Below are positions 49,163 through 59,916 of a DNA stretch of 64,000 nucleotides, in pieces. Made by a program: the position numbers and the translations under genes. Origin of the DNA: Salticus scenicus (taxonomy: Eukaryota; Arthropoda; Arachnida; Araneae; Salticidae); contig OZ005652.1 in assembly GCA_963930645.1 (NCBI GenBank), positions 355,318,602 to 355,382,601 on the forward strand, read 5' to 3'. The notes under the pieces are model-generated. The model was not told the DNA's origin and searched no databases. It worked only from the letters and a program-made list of their open reading frames with translations. How positions within the stretch are numbered: the first letter of the stretch is position 1; every line of letters starts with the position of its first letter.

Positions 49163-49245
49163 TCTTTTTGGTATAGTATTAGTGGCATAGTAGGAATTCA
49201 TAGTAGTGGCATAGTAGAATTCTTATTGGTATAGTATAGTGGCAT
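49163..49245 (+). repeat. Short imperfect tandem repeat
   Basis: TAGTGGCATAGTA(G)GAATTC units begin at 49180, 49204 and 49237, with TTGGTATAGTA at both sides (49169 and 49227). Confidence 0.7.
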
Positions 49246-49360
49246 ATTTAAAAAAAAAAATTATTAAGGCTTTAATATTTTGGATAATATACTACCTACG
49301 TAAGCACTAAACATAAACAAACTGTTAAATAATTTCTCTTAATGTAAATTGATGGATTAA

Positions 49361-49880
49361 CCCTTTCAGGGGCACTAAGTAAAAATGATTGAATTTCCTT
49401 TTAAATATATATATATCATAAAGTAAACATCCCCTACAAGTCATATTTGATGAAGAAAAAAATTCAGCATGTGGGGATTTTTTTGTGGTCATGGTTAGGC
49501 TTTCTAGCCACTGTGTCTATCCACCTAAAAGATGCTCCTAAAAATCAAACTAAAATAAATGATCTAAGATAATATGTAAATCTGTTGTATTTAAAAGGTG
49601 CATTACAGTATATTTACACTACCAAATACTTTTGAATAAAAAATTATTTTTCATAAAAATATATAAAAGAAACTTCAAAAAATTTTCCCGCAACTTGTTC
49701 ATTAAAAAAAGTCACAGGCACATCCTGCTTAAAGTTACTGTAGTTCTGCCATCTCTATTTCAATTTTAGAAGTACACATTAACTTTTCATAAAAGTGGAT
49801 AAAAAAAGTAGCCACTGCACAGTTAGAGAAAAATTTCTAAAGTAGGTGGATAGACCCTCTAGCCACTGCCCCTGAAAGGG
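49361..49880. mobile_element. piggyBac-like MITE, 520 bp, TTAA flanks
   Basis: CCCTTTCAGGGGCA at the left end is matched exactly by TGCCCCTGAAAGGG at the right, and both ends abut TTAA (49357-49360 and 49881-49884). CCC...GGG ends with a TTAA target are the signature of piggyBac. No transposase frame is present. A TCTATCCACCTA segment at 49517 is an inverted copy of GGTGGATAGA at 49843, hinting at further internal symmetry. Confidence 0.85.
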
Positions 49881-49884
49881 TTAA

Positions 49885-50845
49885 GAAGAAAAAACGAAAA
49901 AAAAAAAAAAGGTTTCGCTGGATTTCTTTCTTTGTAAAAAGAAGTAAAACTAAGAAAAAAAAAAACTGAAATTTGGAGCATATAACGGACGCAGTGTAGT
50001 TGGGAGGTTTCAATAGTCTATGTGAACTACACGAATTTTTGTTCTTGCTAAGAAATAAATTATCGTGAACATTTCTACGTTCTTATTTCCTTTTAAAAAT
50101 TATGTAGTTGTCGTTATGCAGCCCATTACACACAGCAATACTTAAACCAATAACTTTTGGACAGAAGTAATTCCCTGCTATTTAGCATCAAGAAAATTTT
50201 TAAGCTTGAGAATTGCTGTCATTCTTGTTTTATTTCTTACACTTTTTTCAGGAGTTTGCATGTTGATTCAAGAAATTATAAAGTTAAAAACGTAATCTCC
50301 CATCTTTACCAGTTCTGTTTAACTCAATATTCATTCATGCAATTTAACTGCATCTCATTTTTACAACATTACACCTGCAACCTTAAAAAGGAATAATAAA
50401 TTTCAAACATACCCGTACACATCGCATATGATTATAAAATTTTTACGAATATGATTATAAAATTTTTTATTCATTTAATCCACTCATAAATATCGGAAAT
50501 ATAGTGATTAAATGCATAGTTAGCCATGAGATAGAATTAATGTAAACTAGTATATTGTGATCACCACAAGACACTCTTTTTTCCATTATCTTACACAAAT
50601 TTGCACAGTATGTATTATTTATTAAATTAATATTTCTGAAAATTATCTGTCATGGTGAATGCAGAAGACTTTTTTCTCTTAGAAAGAAAACACTAAATTA
50701 GATAGCAAGAGAAATTTGTGGAAACATTAGAAAAAAAATGATTTTTTTTTTTCGTTAAAAACGAAAAAAAAAACGCTAAATATGTTTTATATAAACACAG
50801 GTGTAGTATTATTCAACAATCTGTTTCAAAGATATTGATATTTTG
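49885..50845. other. AT-rich spacer
   Basis: A 79-codon plus frame at 50157-50396 has no motif I recognise and ordinary AT-rich composition; not called. Repeated ATATGATTATAAAATTTTT occurs twice at 50427-50470. Confidence 0.4.
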
Positions 50846-50849
50846 AAAA

Positions 50850-51328
50850 ATATCCATATTGAAATTTTACATCCTTGCGTACTTTACCGGAACCAGGAGA
50901 GCAATGTTCCAACATGCACTCATTTTCTCCCATAGATTACTGCAATTATTATCATAAATCCATATTAATTTTTTAGTCATTCGTAAAATAAAATCTCATT
51001 ATATACATTTATACGAAATTTTGTCCTATACTACCATGCTAAAATTATGATAAAATGAGTTGACATCGCCATCTTTTGAGGGATTCAACCAAAAATGTCT
51101 CCAGCTCCAGTTTATGTCTAGTTCTACCAAATGTGGTTAAATTTAGTTCGTTTCGATACAGCGCCCACAAAATTTGATACACACAGACTAACACACTGAC
51201 AGAAATTTTCTAAAAATGGTCAAATCGGACTCACGAAATCTCAAAACGTGTTAATCGATGAAAAGCTTGAAGCTGAAAATTTTTAAGAATCTAATACTTT
51301 CTTCTTATATAAATAAAAGAAAGTAAAA
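50850..51328 (+). repeat. Dispersed tail-type repeat, copy with best-preserved tail
   Basis: Contains CACACAGACTAACACACTGA, ATGGTCAAATCGGACTCACG, AAATCTCAAAACGTGTTAAT and an ending AAATAAAAGAAAGTAAAAAT. I recall similar ACGT...GAAAGTAAAAA tails in arthropod repeats; not verified. Confidence 0.6.
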
Positions 51329-51372
51329 ATACTAGAATGAAACAATGTAACATCAAATGTTGTATATATATA

Positions 51373-51556
51373 CAGTCGAACATCGTTAACGTGAACACTG
51401 TTAACATGAAATAATTTTAACATGAACTGTTTCCACAATCCCTGTCAGCAGGAAGATTAGTTTAGTTATATGAATATTAGTTACTGATAGCATGAACTAC
51501 TGATAACATGAACACATTTTTTCCGCTTTAAGATTCACGTTAAAGAGATGCGACTG
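51373..51556. mobile_element. pogo/Tigger-like MITE, 184 bp
   Basis: CAGTCGAACATCGTTAACGTG at left and CACGTTAAAGAGATGCGACTG at right are imperfect inverted repeats, both bounded by TA (51371-51372 and 51557-51558). Internal AACATGAAC motifs repeat (51411, 51422, 51490 and 51507). Its ends resemble those of the 17.1 kb element (CAGT, then CGTTA). Confidence 0.8.
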
Positions 51557-51558
51557 TA

Positions 51559-53319
51559 TATATACATTATTCAATTTATATTTAAAAACAAAATATGTGA
51601 CTATTTAAATCAAATTTACAAGAGAATTTTAAGATAAAAACAAATTTCTCTCCATAAATATTTCATTTTATTTTTTTTTAAAGAATATATAAAAATAAAT
51701 AAATTGATAAATATAGAAACACTTTAAATACAAAATATATTAAATTTGTATTCTCAAGAATCTCGAATTAAAATATTTTTAAATAAAAAATATATTTTAA
51801 CATCATTATATATGTTACGCATTCGTGAATACAACATCCTATTTCCTTTGACTCATGAATGATTCATCGTCTTCAGACGATGCAAGAATTTCAAAACTTG
51901 AAAATCGCCAATTTCCTAAGTAGTATGCATGTCACATATTTCGGTTATAAATCACATAACTTCCAAAACGTTTCCAGATAGGGAAATCATAGTTTCCTGC
52001 CACCAGAGATATGATACCTATCATATATGTTCGAAATATTATGCTTTAAAAAACAGAGATTTGTTTAAAAATGAATAATCTGCTATTAAACATAGATTTT
52101 AAGAGAAAACAGACTTTATATTTCTTTTAAAAAATAAAATTATACGTACAGTATGTAATTCCAAACGTTTTTAAACAAATTTTAGTTGCGTAATCAGAAA
52201 AAAAAATCAGTAAATTACAACAACAATTTATATTTAAAACTTATATTTTAAATAGCATGTTTGTGGAATTTTGTTAAGAAGTTTGATGTAAATATTATTT
52301 AGTGGGTGATTAGAAAATTTTATGTCGAATTTCACACATGACTTTACCAAAGATTTAATTATTCTTAATCCTTAATTCTTTTGTTCTTTAACATTGTTTA
52401 TTATATTGCCTTTGCATGTTAGTTTTTAAAACACTGCTCATATCAAAAATGTACATCCCAAGCGTCTATTTTCCCTCCATGGAAAATGCACCTGTATATA
52501 TAAAATATTATCTTGGTTCGCTATAACTATTATAAAAAAATAAGTATGACAATGTATAAGTACAATCCCTATTATGTAAACTGATATAAATATTTGTTTT
52601 ATTCTGCCTTAGCAAAAAGTACAAAATAAGTATACTAACCATACGTCTGGCCACTTATCGACCAGATGTTAGGCGCCCACACAAATATCTATTATTCCAA
52701 AAATAGACTAAGCGGATCACTTTAAACTCATATAATTCTAAAAAGCAAATTCTATAATTTTTACGAATGAAATATTTTCTTTTCACCAAAATAGAAAAAA
52801 AAAAAAGAAAGAAAGAAAAAACTGCAGTATCAGTGTTTAAGTTACAATTATCCAAGCTAATTTTCTGATTTTGGCGTGGATGTCTCTAGTGGTTCGGAAA
52901 AAACTTCAAAACTTTTACCATGTCTAATAAGCTTTAACCTAAAAAAAAAAAAAAAAACACCGTAGAATGCCAACTAAAAGTACAAAACATATTACAATCA
53001 CTAGTAAAAATTTAGGCAAATAAAAACACAGGCAATTTTTGTTTACTCAGAAAAAAGGTTGAATTATTTACTTTTGTCACTAATGCCTAAGAGAATCATT
53101 TTCACTTTTATAAATCATGAGTTAGCTTTCAATGAACACATATGAGAAAAAAATAATATTTTTTTTTGTTGATTTCTTTGGAAATCAACCAATTCTAATC
53201 TATTAGTTTATCTACCTTTTTATCCATCTCTCTATTTATAAATAAAATGGAAATTTCACTAACTTTTTTATGTTTGAGAACAGTTTTTTAAAATTTTTGT
53301 TGTTACGAATATTTTCCCA

Positions 53320-53352
<33 letters not shown>

Positions 53353-53455
53353 AATTAAATACTCTCTCTGAAATGTCTTAAATCTAATCATTTGAAATAT
53401 CTACTGACTTTATATTGACGGCGACTGTCACATAATTTTGATCTTTTTAACACAA
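51559..53455. other. AT-rich stretch, no supported gene
   Basis: Mostly low-complexity; T run at 53320-53348 and A runs near 52798 and 52943. A short hairpin CATCGTCTTCAGACGATG lies at 51868-51885. A 66-codon minus frame at 52655-52855 is not recognised. Confidence 0.4.
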
Positions 53456-53460
53456 GTTGA

Positions 53461-53646
53461 TCAGAAAGGCAAACATCTTTAGACAATGATATGCGAAGGG
53501 TAGAAGTGGAAACAAATCTGCGACAAATAATTGAGAAACTGTCAGACACTCTTAACCAACTTCGGGGTACCATTCAAGAACATTTACAGCTAATTAGTAA
53601 AGTAAGCAGAGCAAGTGTTTTGGTCTCGCATAATCTGTCCGCATAA
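53461..53646 (+). other. Candidate coding exon (unproven), plus strand
   Basis: A frame open from 53461 to TAA at 53644 has unusually balanced codons for this window. From the ATG at 53491 it encodes a helical, leucine-spaced segment (NLRQIIEKLSDTLNQL) typical of a coiled coil. It could be bounded by an acceptor AG at 53481-53482 and a donor AAA|GTAAGC at 53602. The helix has a faint likeness to the end of the p62-nucleoporin coiled coil (II.HL...SD.L.Q), which I cannot test. A minus-strand frame of 61 codons (53388-53573) overlaps it and could equally be the real one. No partner exon is established, so this may be chance or part of a gene lying mostly outside. Confidence 0.3.
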
Positions 53647-54065
53647 AACAAAGCTAATCGATCGCGCACATGCAACTTATTGCTTCAGAAGCACAGTACA
53701 AAAGCGATTTTTAATCAGTTGATACACTGATGATTAAAAATACGTCCTTAATGATCATTCAGTGACTCCCTTCGAATGAATCAGCACAAAGCACAGCTGA
53801 GCCATGTTTACATCACAAACAGGAACTTTTGTTTGTGTCATAGAGTATTCACGGGATAGTTCAGTTATAAGTGCTGAAATTTATACAAAATTGTGAATGC
53901 ACGCCTTTACTGTGGCGATTTGGATCGAGTTAATGTTTAATTGAAAAGTGCCTAACTACATTCTACATAAAAAGCGTTATTCTGCGAAAAGGTAATGCAA
54001 AACCGAACTGCGCAAAATGAAACCTGGAAAAATAAAATGAATTGGGTTGAAAGGTATTGACTCAC

Positions 54066-54210
54066 CTACCATATTTTCCCGATATTGTGCCATCAGAATT
54101 CCATTTATTTTGATATGACCATTTATATTTTGTAAGCGGCGAAAAATTTGAATATCTGGATTTGTCCAATGTGCAATCTCCAAATATTGTGTCCAAATAT
54201 CAACTGATTT
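54066..54210 (-). other. Candidate coding exon (unproven), minus strand
   Basis: The minus-strand frame is open from 54210 and contains DIWTQYLEIAHWTNPDIQIF followed by NINGHIKINGILMAQ. It ends at a strong splice-donor match, AG|GTGAGT (boundary at 54066/54065). A stop lies just upstream at 54211-54213, so the acceptor would have to be the weak ATCAG near 54203, or a start codon is missing. No family recognised. It lies about 500 bp from the plus-strand candidate, on the opposite strand. Confidence 0.25.
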
Positions 54211-54309
54211 TTATCGATATGGCATTGAAAGCCTGTAAACAACATGCCTAAATGTTGTTGAAAAAAATATTTTTGGTCTTAGTGATATATATATATATAT
54301 ATATATATA

Positions 54310-55096
54310 CGGAGTGGCCATAATTAAACTAACAGTGTTTACAGTGTTCTGTAGAGTGATCTAATTGCGCGAATGACGCCAAATTCGGCAGGATGATTTA
54401 ACAAGATGAGGGACAAAGGACTGCACTAAAATATATATTAGTTTCAAAAGTCACCACTATGGACATATGTGGCGTTCTGTAATGAGGGTTCTAAAAAACA
54501 CATAATCAATATTGAAATAAAATTACCTTTTATTTAGTACATTTAGAGATTTAATTCAAGTTCAATGTGGTAACAATTTTTGAAAAAGCGAAAAAATTAC
54601 ATAAAATGTGATAAAGTTTGTTTATCTGCAATTTCACCTTACTATGGACTTGTTCAGTCGTCGCCTCAAATGTATCGGTAACTTCGAGCGTTGGGAAGTT
54701 TGATCTGTTCACCGGTTAAGGGACTTACTGGAGAGAATCTAGCAATGGATCAAACTAAAACGCTTTTCATTAGAGGGTTGAAACAGCGTCATCTATAGTC
54801 GCTGTGTAATATTGCTATTTTCGTTACTGCGCAGCGGATCAGTAACGTGAATTAATGACCCGAAAACTTTTCTCGAGCACTTTGATCTTGGATCGATCCG
54901 ACTGCTCCATTCCACTGAACAACTTTGATACTTTACACAGCGCCACATATTCTCCTAGCGGTGACTTTTGGAACTTTTTTTTGCAATCCTTCGTCCTCCG
55001 TCTTGTTAAATCATTCTACAAAATTTGGTGCAATTCGCACAGTTAGTCACTCTACAGAACACTGTAAACACAGTCAGTTTAATTATGACCACCCAG
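54310..55096. mobile_element. Tc1/mariner-type MITE with about 170-bp inverted ends
   Basis: The left end CGGAGTGGCCATAATTAAAC and the right end GTTTAATTATGACCACCCAG are inverted; the similarity continues for about 170 bp (54310-54482 against 54927-55096), through GTGTTTACAGTGTTCTGTAG and GTCACC...ATGTGGCG. TA flanks both ends (54308-54309 and 55097-55098). The interior has no recognisable transposase. Its right-hand TA is also the left boundary of the next element. Confidence 0.82.
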
Positions 55097-55098
55097 TA

Positions 55099-55866
55099 CA
55101 GAAGGGACGCCCCGAAAAAACATAAAATTCGCCATTTTTTTGAAAGGGATTTTTTTTGTCAGGAAACTTACACCATGTCATCATGAAACATAAAGTTTGC
55201 ATATTTTTTCGACATAGTTGCGACCGACATTGAGACTTTGTCGTAATGGAACCACTCTAGTAAAATTTCGTTCCTTGTGATACAAGGAATTGTTGCTCAG
55301 CTTGCTCCACCTCAGCATTGTTTTGGAATTGACAGCCTGAGAAGGTTGTCCGTAAACACCATGTCCTGTACCGTAGCAACGATGTTTTCCTTCGTCGATG
55401 TGGATGGACGCACACTTCGCCCTTTATCCTCCACACTCTGCCTTCATTCGATGAAAGTGCAAACACCAGCGACCAACCATATCGCGAGACGTGATATTTC
55501 AACATACATAGTCTGTAAAAATTCCTGGGTTACTGTCACATTAGCCCCCCTTATTCCTAAAGCAAAATTGTACGTACTTCTGTTGGCGACCACATTGTCA
55601 GCACACGTCTCTCTGCTATTGTGATTTGTACTCGAAACACATCGGGCACGTTCATCTACTGCTACTCCGTTTCCTTGGATGTTCTGTGCATGCGTAATTC
55701 TTCCTACTTTGTCACTCCTCTTGTCGTTCAACCAGAAACGGATGTTGTTTCTTAAAGCAGCTATTTGTTTCACCTTGTGTACCATTTTCTTTTTTAAAAA
55801 ATAACATGTTTTCTCAACGTCTATCGTATATATTATTTCTCCTAAAATAACTAAAATATTATGCAT
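55099..55866 (-). mobile_element. Truncated mariner element abutting the MITE
   Basis: Read on the minus strand, the element ends TTCGGGGCGTCCCTTCTG followed by TA (55097-55098). No matching opposite end was found near 55.9 kb, so the 5' part is missing or too diverged, and the right boundary given here is approximate. It carries a decayed mariner transposase described separately. Confidence 0.6.
55160..55640 (-). pseudogene. mariner transposase relic with internal deletion
   Basis: On the minus strand, N-terminal helix-turn-helix pieces appear across shifting frames: MWSPTEVRT, then SRDMVGRWCLHFH, GRQSVEDKGRSVRPSTST and VQDMVFTDNLLRL, the expected order for the DNA-binding half of a mariner transposase (which binds inverted ends and cuts DNA). 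The next recognisable piece is RQSLNVGRNYVEK, matching the family's usual C-terminal NYVEK ending. The whole catalytic DD(34)D core between them is absent, so a large internal deletion joined the two ends. Several frameshifts and stops add to the decay. The N-terminal likeness was judged by eye from known mariner sequences. Not functional. Confidence 0.75.
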
Positions 55867-56629
55867 TTAGTGGAATTCCTCTAAAGCGTTAACTTTAAAG
55901 TTTTTGATAATGCTGAAAAATTGATGTAGAGTTTTGGAAACTGATAATTTATTGAAGGCGAATGATTTTAATGGTTGCTATGAAACAAATTGGTCATTAT
56001 TGAAATTTATCATCTTTTGATCAGTCTCCTAAGTTAAAGATATTTTAGTCAAATATATGGTCTATCATATGGTCGCCAAATCTTTGGTAATGTGGTATGA
56101 AACGTCATTTTAAAAATTAAATGAGAATCTATAAATGAGGAACTATTTTGCACAAAAAATAGAAATAATGAGACGTTATTTTTTTCGGAAGCATAGTGTT
56201 TCATTTGTTTGATTTCTTACACGAAAGGCAATATTTTGCTTTATGAAATATAATTTATAGGAAAGGTTGTGAGAACATAAAATGTAAATTTTAAATTTTA
56301 ATATGTACATAGCTCAAACTAATTGGAGGTGAAGCAGAAAAGAAATAAAAAACCATGCGCTTGTATAAAAAGGAAAATTGACATGTAACATAACCCAATA
56401 CATGTGTAACACACACGTGTAACGTAACACAAAGCAGAAAAGACGGGAAAATTTTTCTGGGAACTTTATTTTTTTGAACCGATGGAAAAAGTATAACAAA
56501 AATTCTTCAATATGTCAAACTTGTTGCATGTAAATACAAACAATGTATTGTTTAGAAATGAAGCAATATGTTTAACGTGGCGTAAGGTCCCCTAGGACAT
56601 CTGTGTGTGCATATGAGCTATTTTTTTAT
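55867..56629. other. AT-rich spacer
   Basis: No repeat or gene recognised. An ACATGTGTAACACACACGTG stretch (56401-56420) is a short imperfect repeat of CGTGTAACGTAACAC type. Confidence 0.4.
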
Positions 56630-56925
56630 CGATACTATGAGGCATTGGTAAGACTTTGGGGAATAATGTTGCGCTACTCAATAATTGAAATCTCTATGTC
56701 CGGGGAAATAAATGGAAATCTGTCTCGCAGCAATGCGTCTTCCTAAGGAGTCCCAATCATTGTCATTCGGATTTAGCTTAGGCCATATCACAAACTGCAT
56801 AGTGTTTCATCTCATGATGAGCTGTATGAGATCTGGCATTCCTGCATTAAAAGAAAATATCACCAATGGCTGCAGCGTATGGTGTAGCACGAGTTCTCAG
56901 TTTCTCGAGTGCATACAATTGGGTA
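56630..56925 (-). pseudogene. Tc1-family transposase relic, C-terminal part
   Basis: The minus strand gives LRTRATPYAAAIGDIFF, then NARSHTAHHEMKHYAVCDM, WPKLNPNDNDWDSLGRRIAA (after a frameshift) and EISIIE.RNIIPQSLTN. This is the order of the Tc1 catalytic core: the QDNARPHTA block with the second acid, then SPDLNPIEHVWD with the third, then the EEW..IPQ..I helix. The second catalytic D is lost (C-R in place of Q-D) and the third site reads NPNDNDW. At least two frameshifts and several stops are present. No terminal repeats were found nearby, so only a fragment remains. GC content is higher than in the surroundings. Confidence 0.8.
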
Positions 56926-57829
56926 GTCATATTGAAAATTTGGTTGTGCTATATTAGCCATATATGTATCCTACTCATAACGTTAAACAATTGTGTTATT
57001 GGAAACATCTTATTATGACGTTTAGAAGTCTGTTAGGAATTTAGGTCTTTGAAATCGCTGTAACCTATAGTTTAAATCACTCGCTTTAAATAAAATTATA
57101 TATCTGCAATACCTAAAATCTCATTAATTACATATTTTATTGTAAAACGGCAATTTTTTTTTTCTCGTTATTTTTACAATTTTTTAAAAATATTTTTTGT
57201 CCTTTATTTTTCTACTCAACCTATTTTACATTAAAACTAAAATACAACAATTACTGAAGTTGAATACAACATACAACTATATAAATGTATAACTATTAAA
57301 ATAAAATTGATATTTTATTCATTAAACAAAAATTTTATTAAGTTTGAAGGACAATTTTAGAAAATTTTAACTTACGATTTTGCATGCGTGAGACTTCAGG
57401 CAAAATAATATTTGTATGTTAGCATGTTTCTGTAGGCAAAAATATAATATATTAATAAGATAATTCTCTAACAATATGATTAATTCGGGAATTTCAGCAG
57501 TCTAGTAAAAATAATTATGAGCAAATATGAAAATAGGTTAAATTTAATAATCTAAAGCTGCATATTATTAATCACATTCCTATTGCACTGCCACAACTAC
57601 ATACACAGTACCCATGCGTAAATTGTTTTTCAAATATTAAAATGTAACACCTATTCATGTGTAGGTTATTTCCATACCTACAACTTTTGCCTAAAGAAGA
57701 GTCGAACATAATTTTTTGTTAGAAGGTTTTTTTATTTACACGGGTTGCCTGTCATTCTGTTTGTCATTGAGCCACTTTTCTGCTATATTTTGACTCAAGT
57801 ATCATCTGTATGAATACGATTGAACATGG
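56926..57829. other. AT-rich spacer
   Basis: No element ends or genes recognised. Confidence 0.4.
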
Positions 57830-57949
57830 GTGACCATGTGTGACCCGTGAGTAACCAGTGAATGACCCATGAGTGACCCATGTGTAGCTAGTGAGCGACC
57901 AATTAGTGACCCCTAGGTGATCAGTGAGCGATCCATTAGTAACTCAGAA
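57830..57949 (+). repeat. 11-bp minisatellite, about eleven units
   Basis: Units such as GTGACCCGTGA, GTAACCAGTGA, ATGACCCATGA and GTGACCCCTAG follow each other at a strict 11-bp step. Every unit has diverged by substitutions only, with one 10-bp unit at the start. TGACC is the most conserved core. Confidence 0.85.
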
Positions 57950-58052
57950 TATCAGAAATTTTTACAATATTTGAAGGATTTCAAAACTTTCGCGACTTGC
58001 TTCAATTCGGTTTTAAATTTTAATTTCAGTTATTTAATTTTAATTAAAATAT

Positions 58053-58312
58053 TAAGACACCAATAAAAAGAATACTTTTTTATTGGTGTCTTAAAAAGTA
58101 ATATATAAGGCAAAATTTTCTGTACTCAAACCAATTAAAAGATTAAAAGCATTAATTGATGACAAAGTGTGCATTATATAGTAGGATGTAGTCATCAATA
58201 ATCGCTTTTAATCTTTGTCATTAATAAATGCTTTTGACCTTTTAATTGTCTTGAGTACAGAAATTGTTTTCTTATTTACTACTTTTTAAGACTCAGATAA
58301 AAAAGCATTCTT
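58053..58312. mobile_element. Foldback MITE with an overlapping small hairpin
   Basis: 58068-58170 and 58200-58312 are imperfect inverted repeats (AAGAATACTTTTTTATTGG... against its partner, TTCTGTACTCAA...TTGAGTACAGAA, AATTAAAAG). The left end also forms its own perfect hairpin, TAAGACACCAATAAAAAG at 58053-58070 pairing with 58075-58092. A clear target duplication was not found. Confidence 0.65.
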
Positions 58313-58526
58313 TAAAAAATATATATATATATATATCACACTCCTTCTGTCATTTATAACGACACTTTATGTTTTGAAATAACTAATGTAAAAATAGTTG
58401 TGAACAAGATTATACTAAGTGCACTTAATATATCTAGTATTCTAAAAACCAAAACTGCTATACTTTTTTAATATGAAACAAAATTAATAAACAATAATGC
58501 AAAAAAAAAAAAAATTTCTCCACGTT

Positions 58527-59914
58527 TTTAGATGTTTATAATTATAGGGACAATCAAGATTTTTTCGTTTTATTTAAATTACTAGCGGATAAATAACAGT
58601 TGACATGCGAATTTGTTAACTACTAGGCGATATTGATTCATATATAAGCCTTCATTTTTTCTTGGATGGACATTACTGATAATTTCTCGGAAAAAAGAAC
58701 GTTCAAGTAGTAAAGTATGATAAATGTATTTTTTTAAGTGGAAAGATAATTTCAAGTCGCCGAATTTCTAATGAAATCCGAAGATCTAAAATTGCTGAAG
58801 GAAATGTGATCAAACGTTGAACTGCTGGTTCGATAGGAGAGAGATCTGATGCAAAATCAGAGTTGTTTTACAGACATCGAAGACTCATAATTCCTCTTAC
58901 TGTTCTACTCATAATGACTGCTGCTGAATTTGCTCGTAATTTTTAACGAAAGGTTGGGGTCCACATTTATGCATGTTTAAAATAATATATAATATGTTAA
59001 AATGAATAAAAGACCTGTAATATTCAATAAGCATTTAATGGGGGAAAGAAAGTGTGTTAAATTTAAATAAAGACAATATTAAATGGTAAAATTTTGCATT
59101 TTCGGATGAAAAACTTTTTATTCTTGATTAACCAAATGGTTTTAACAGTTACTGGCATGATGTGAAGATAGCGAAAGACAGAGCAGATTTTTTAAAGGCA
59201 GATATGAATCGGGCAATTTAAAGGTGGATCTATGGTACTCTGGGGAGCTGTTTCTACTGAAGGCAGAAATAATTTAGTAATTTTTTCTATTATAATGAAC
59301 TTCAAGCGAATATCCGCAAATTTTAAACGTGGAATTCTCACATTTTTGTTAGATTTTAGAGAGGAGGGTGGGGGGGGGGGGGAGTTAATAACTTTTATTC
59401 AACAAGATTTACATTTTTGCTTTACTTCTAGAGCAATAGGAATGAGTTTGAAGAAATAAAATTGTGTATTATTGCCTTTCCCGTGGCCTAAAAGTTGAAA
59501 AAAATCTTAACTTATCATTTTAGAAAACAAGTGGAAAGCAATTTTAAATAGTTTAAATTTATTCAGAATATCATCTATGCTGTATGAAATGACATTGAAA
59601 CTGAATATTAATATATATATACCAGATAGAATGTTTGACTGTTTCACCCTAAAAAGAGACCCCATAAAATATTAATTTAAAGAATAACCGAAAAAAATTA
59701 CTAAGTATCGAACTGTCCTTATAATTGTGAACACCTGAAAAATGATCTTTTTGTCCGTATTTAAAGTTTTTTAAGATAGAAAAACGATAAAAATTTTTTA
59801 ATATAGTCTATTAATAAAATTCAAATTAATAAAAAATATATTTGTTTAAATAATAGTGTTCAGCGTTTAGTTAATATAGAAAAACGGGTGTTCTTATAAT
59901 TATGAGAACCAGTG
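58527..59914 (+). mobile_element. Tc1/Tc3-like transposon relic, about 1.39 kb
   Basis: The right end GTTCTTATAATTATGAGAAC followed by CAGTG sits directly before TA (59915-59916). The left end is worn, but TTTATAATTATAGGGACA at 58535-58552 is the inverted counterpart. CTTATAATTGTGAACACC at 59722 is an extra subterminal copy. Length fits the usual 1.3-1.6 kb of Tc1-type elements. The left boundary is approximate. Confidence 0.65.
58730..59500 (+). pseudogene. Tc1/Tc3-like transposase relic
   Basis: In order: ISSRRISNEIRRSK (paired-like DNA-binding part), FYRHRRLIIPLTVLL, FAFSDEKLFILD with the first catalytic D (GAT at 59105), NGFNSYWHD, MVLWGAVSTEGRNNLVIF and FIQQD with the second D (GAT at 59406), then SRAI. 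The block that should hold the third acid (WP..SPDLNPIE) survives only as FPV and a lysine-rich remnant. Frames shift several times and stops interrupt. The FSDEK...YWHD and VWGA(V/F)S..G signatures are typical of the Tc1/Tc3 branch. A G run (59369-59381) sits in the frame. Not functional. Confidence 0.82.
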
Positions 59915-59916
59915 TA

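Noticed and set aside
51830..52070. Another copy of the dispersed tail-type repeat
   Set aside because: Only a short CCAAAACG stretch resembles it; no collinear landmarks.
55277..55624. 115-codon plus-strand frame
   Set aside because: It is the antisense shadow of the minus-strand mariner relic.
56712..56957. 81-codon plus-strand frame
   Set aside because: Antisense of the Tc1-family relic on the minus strand.
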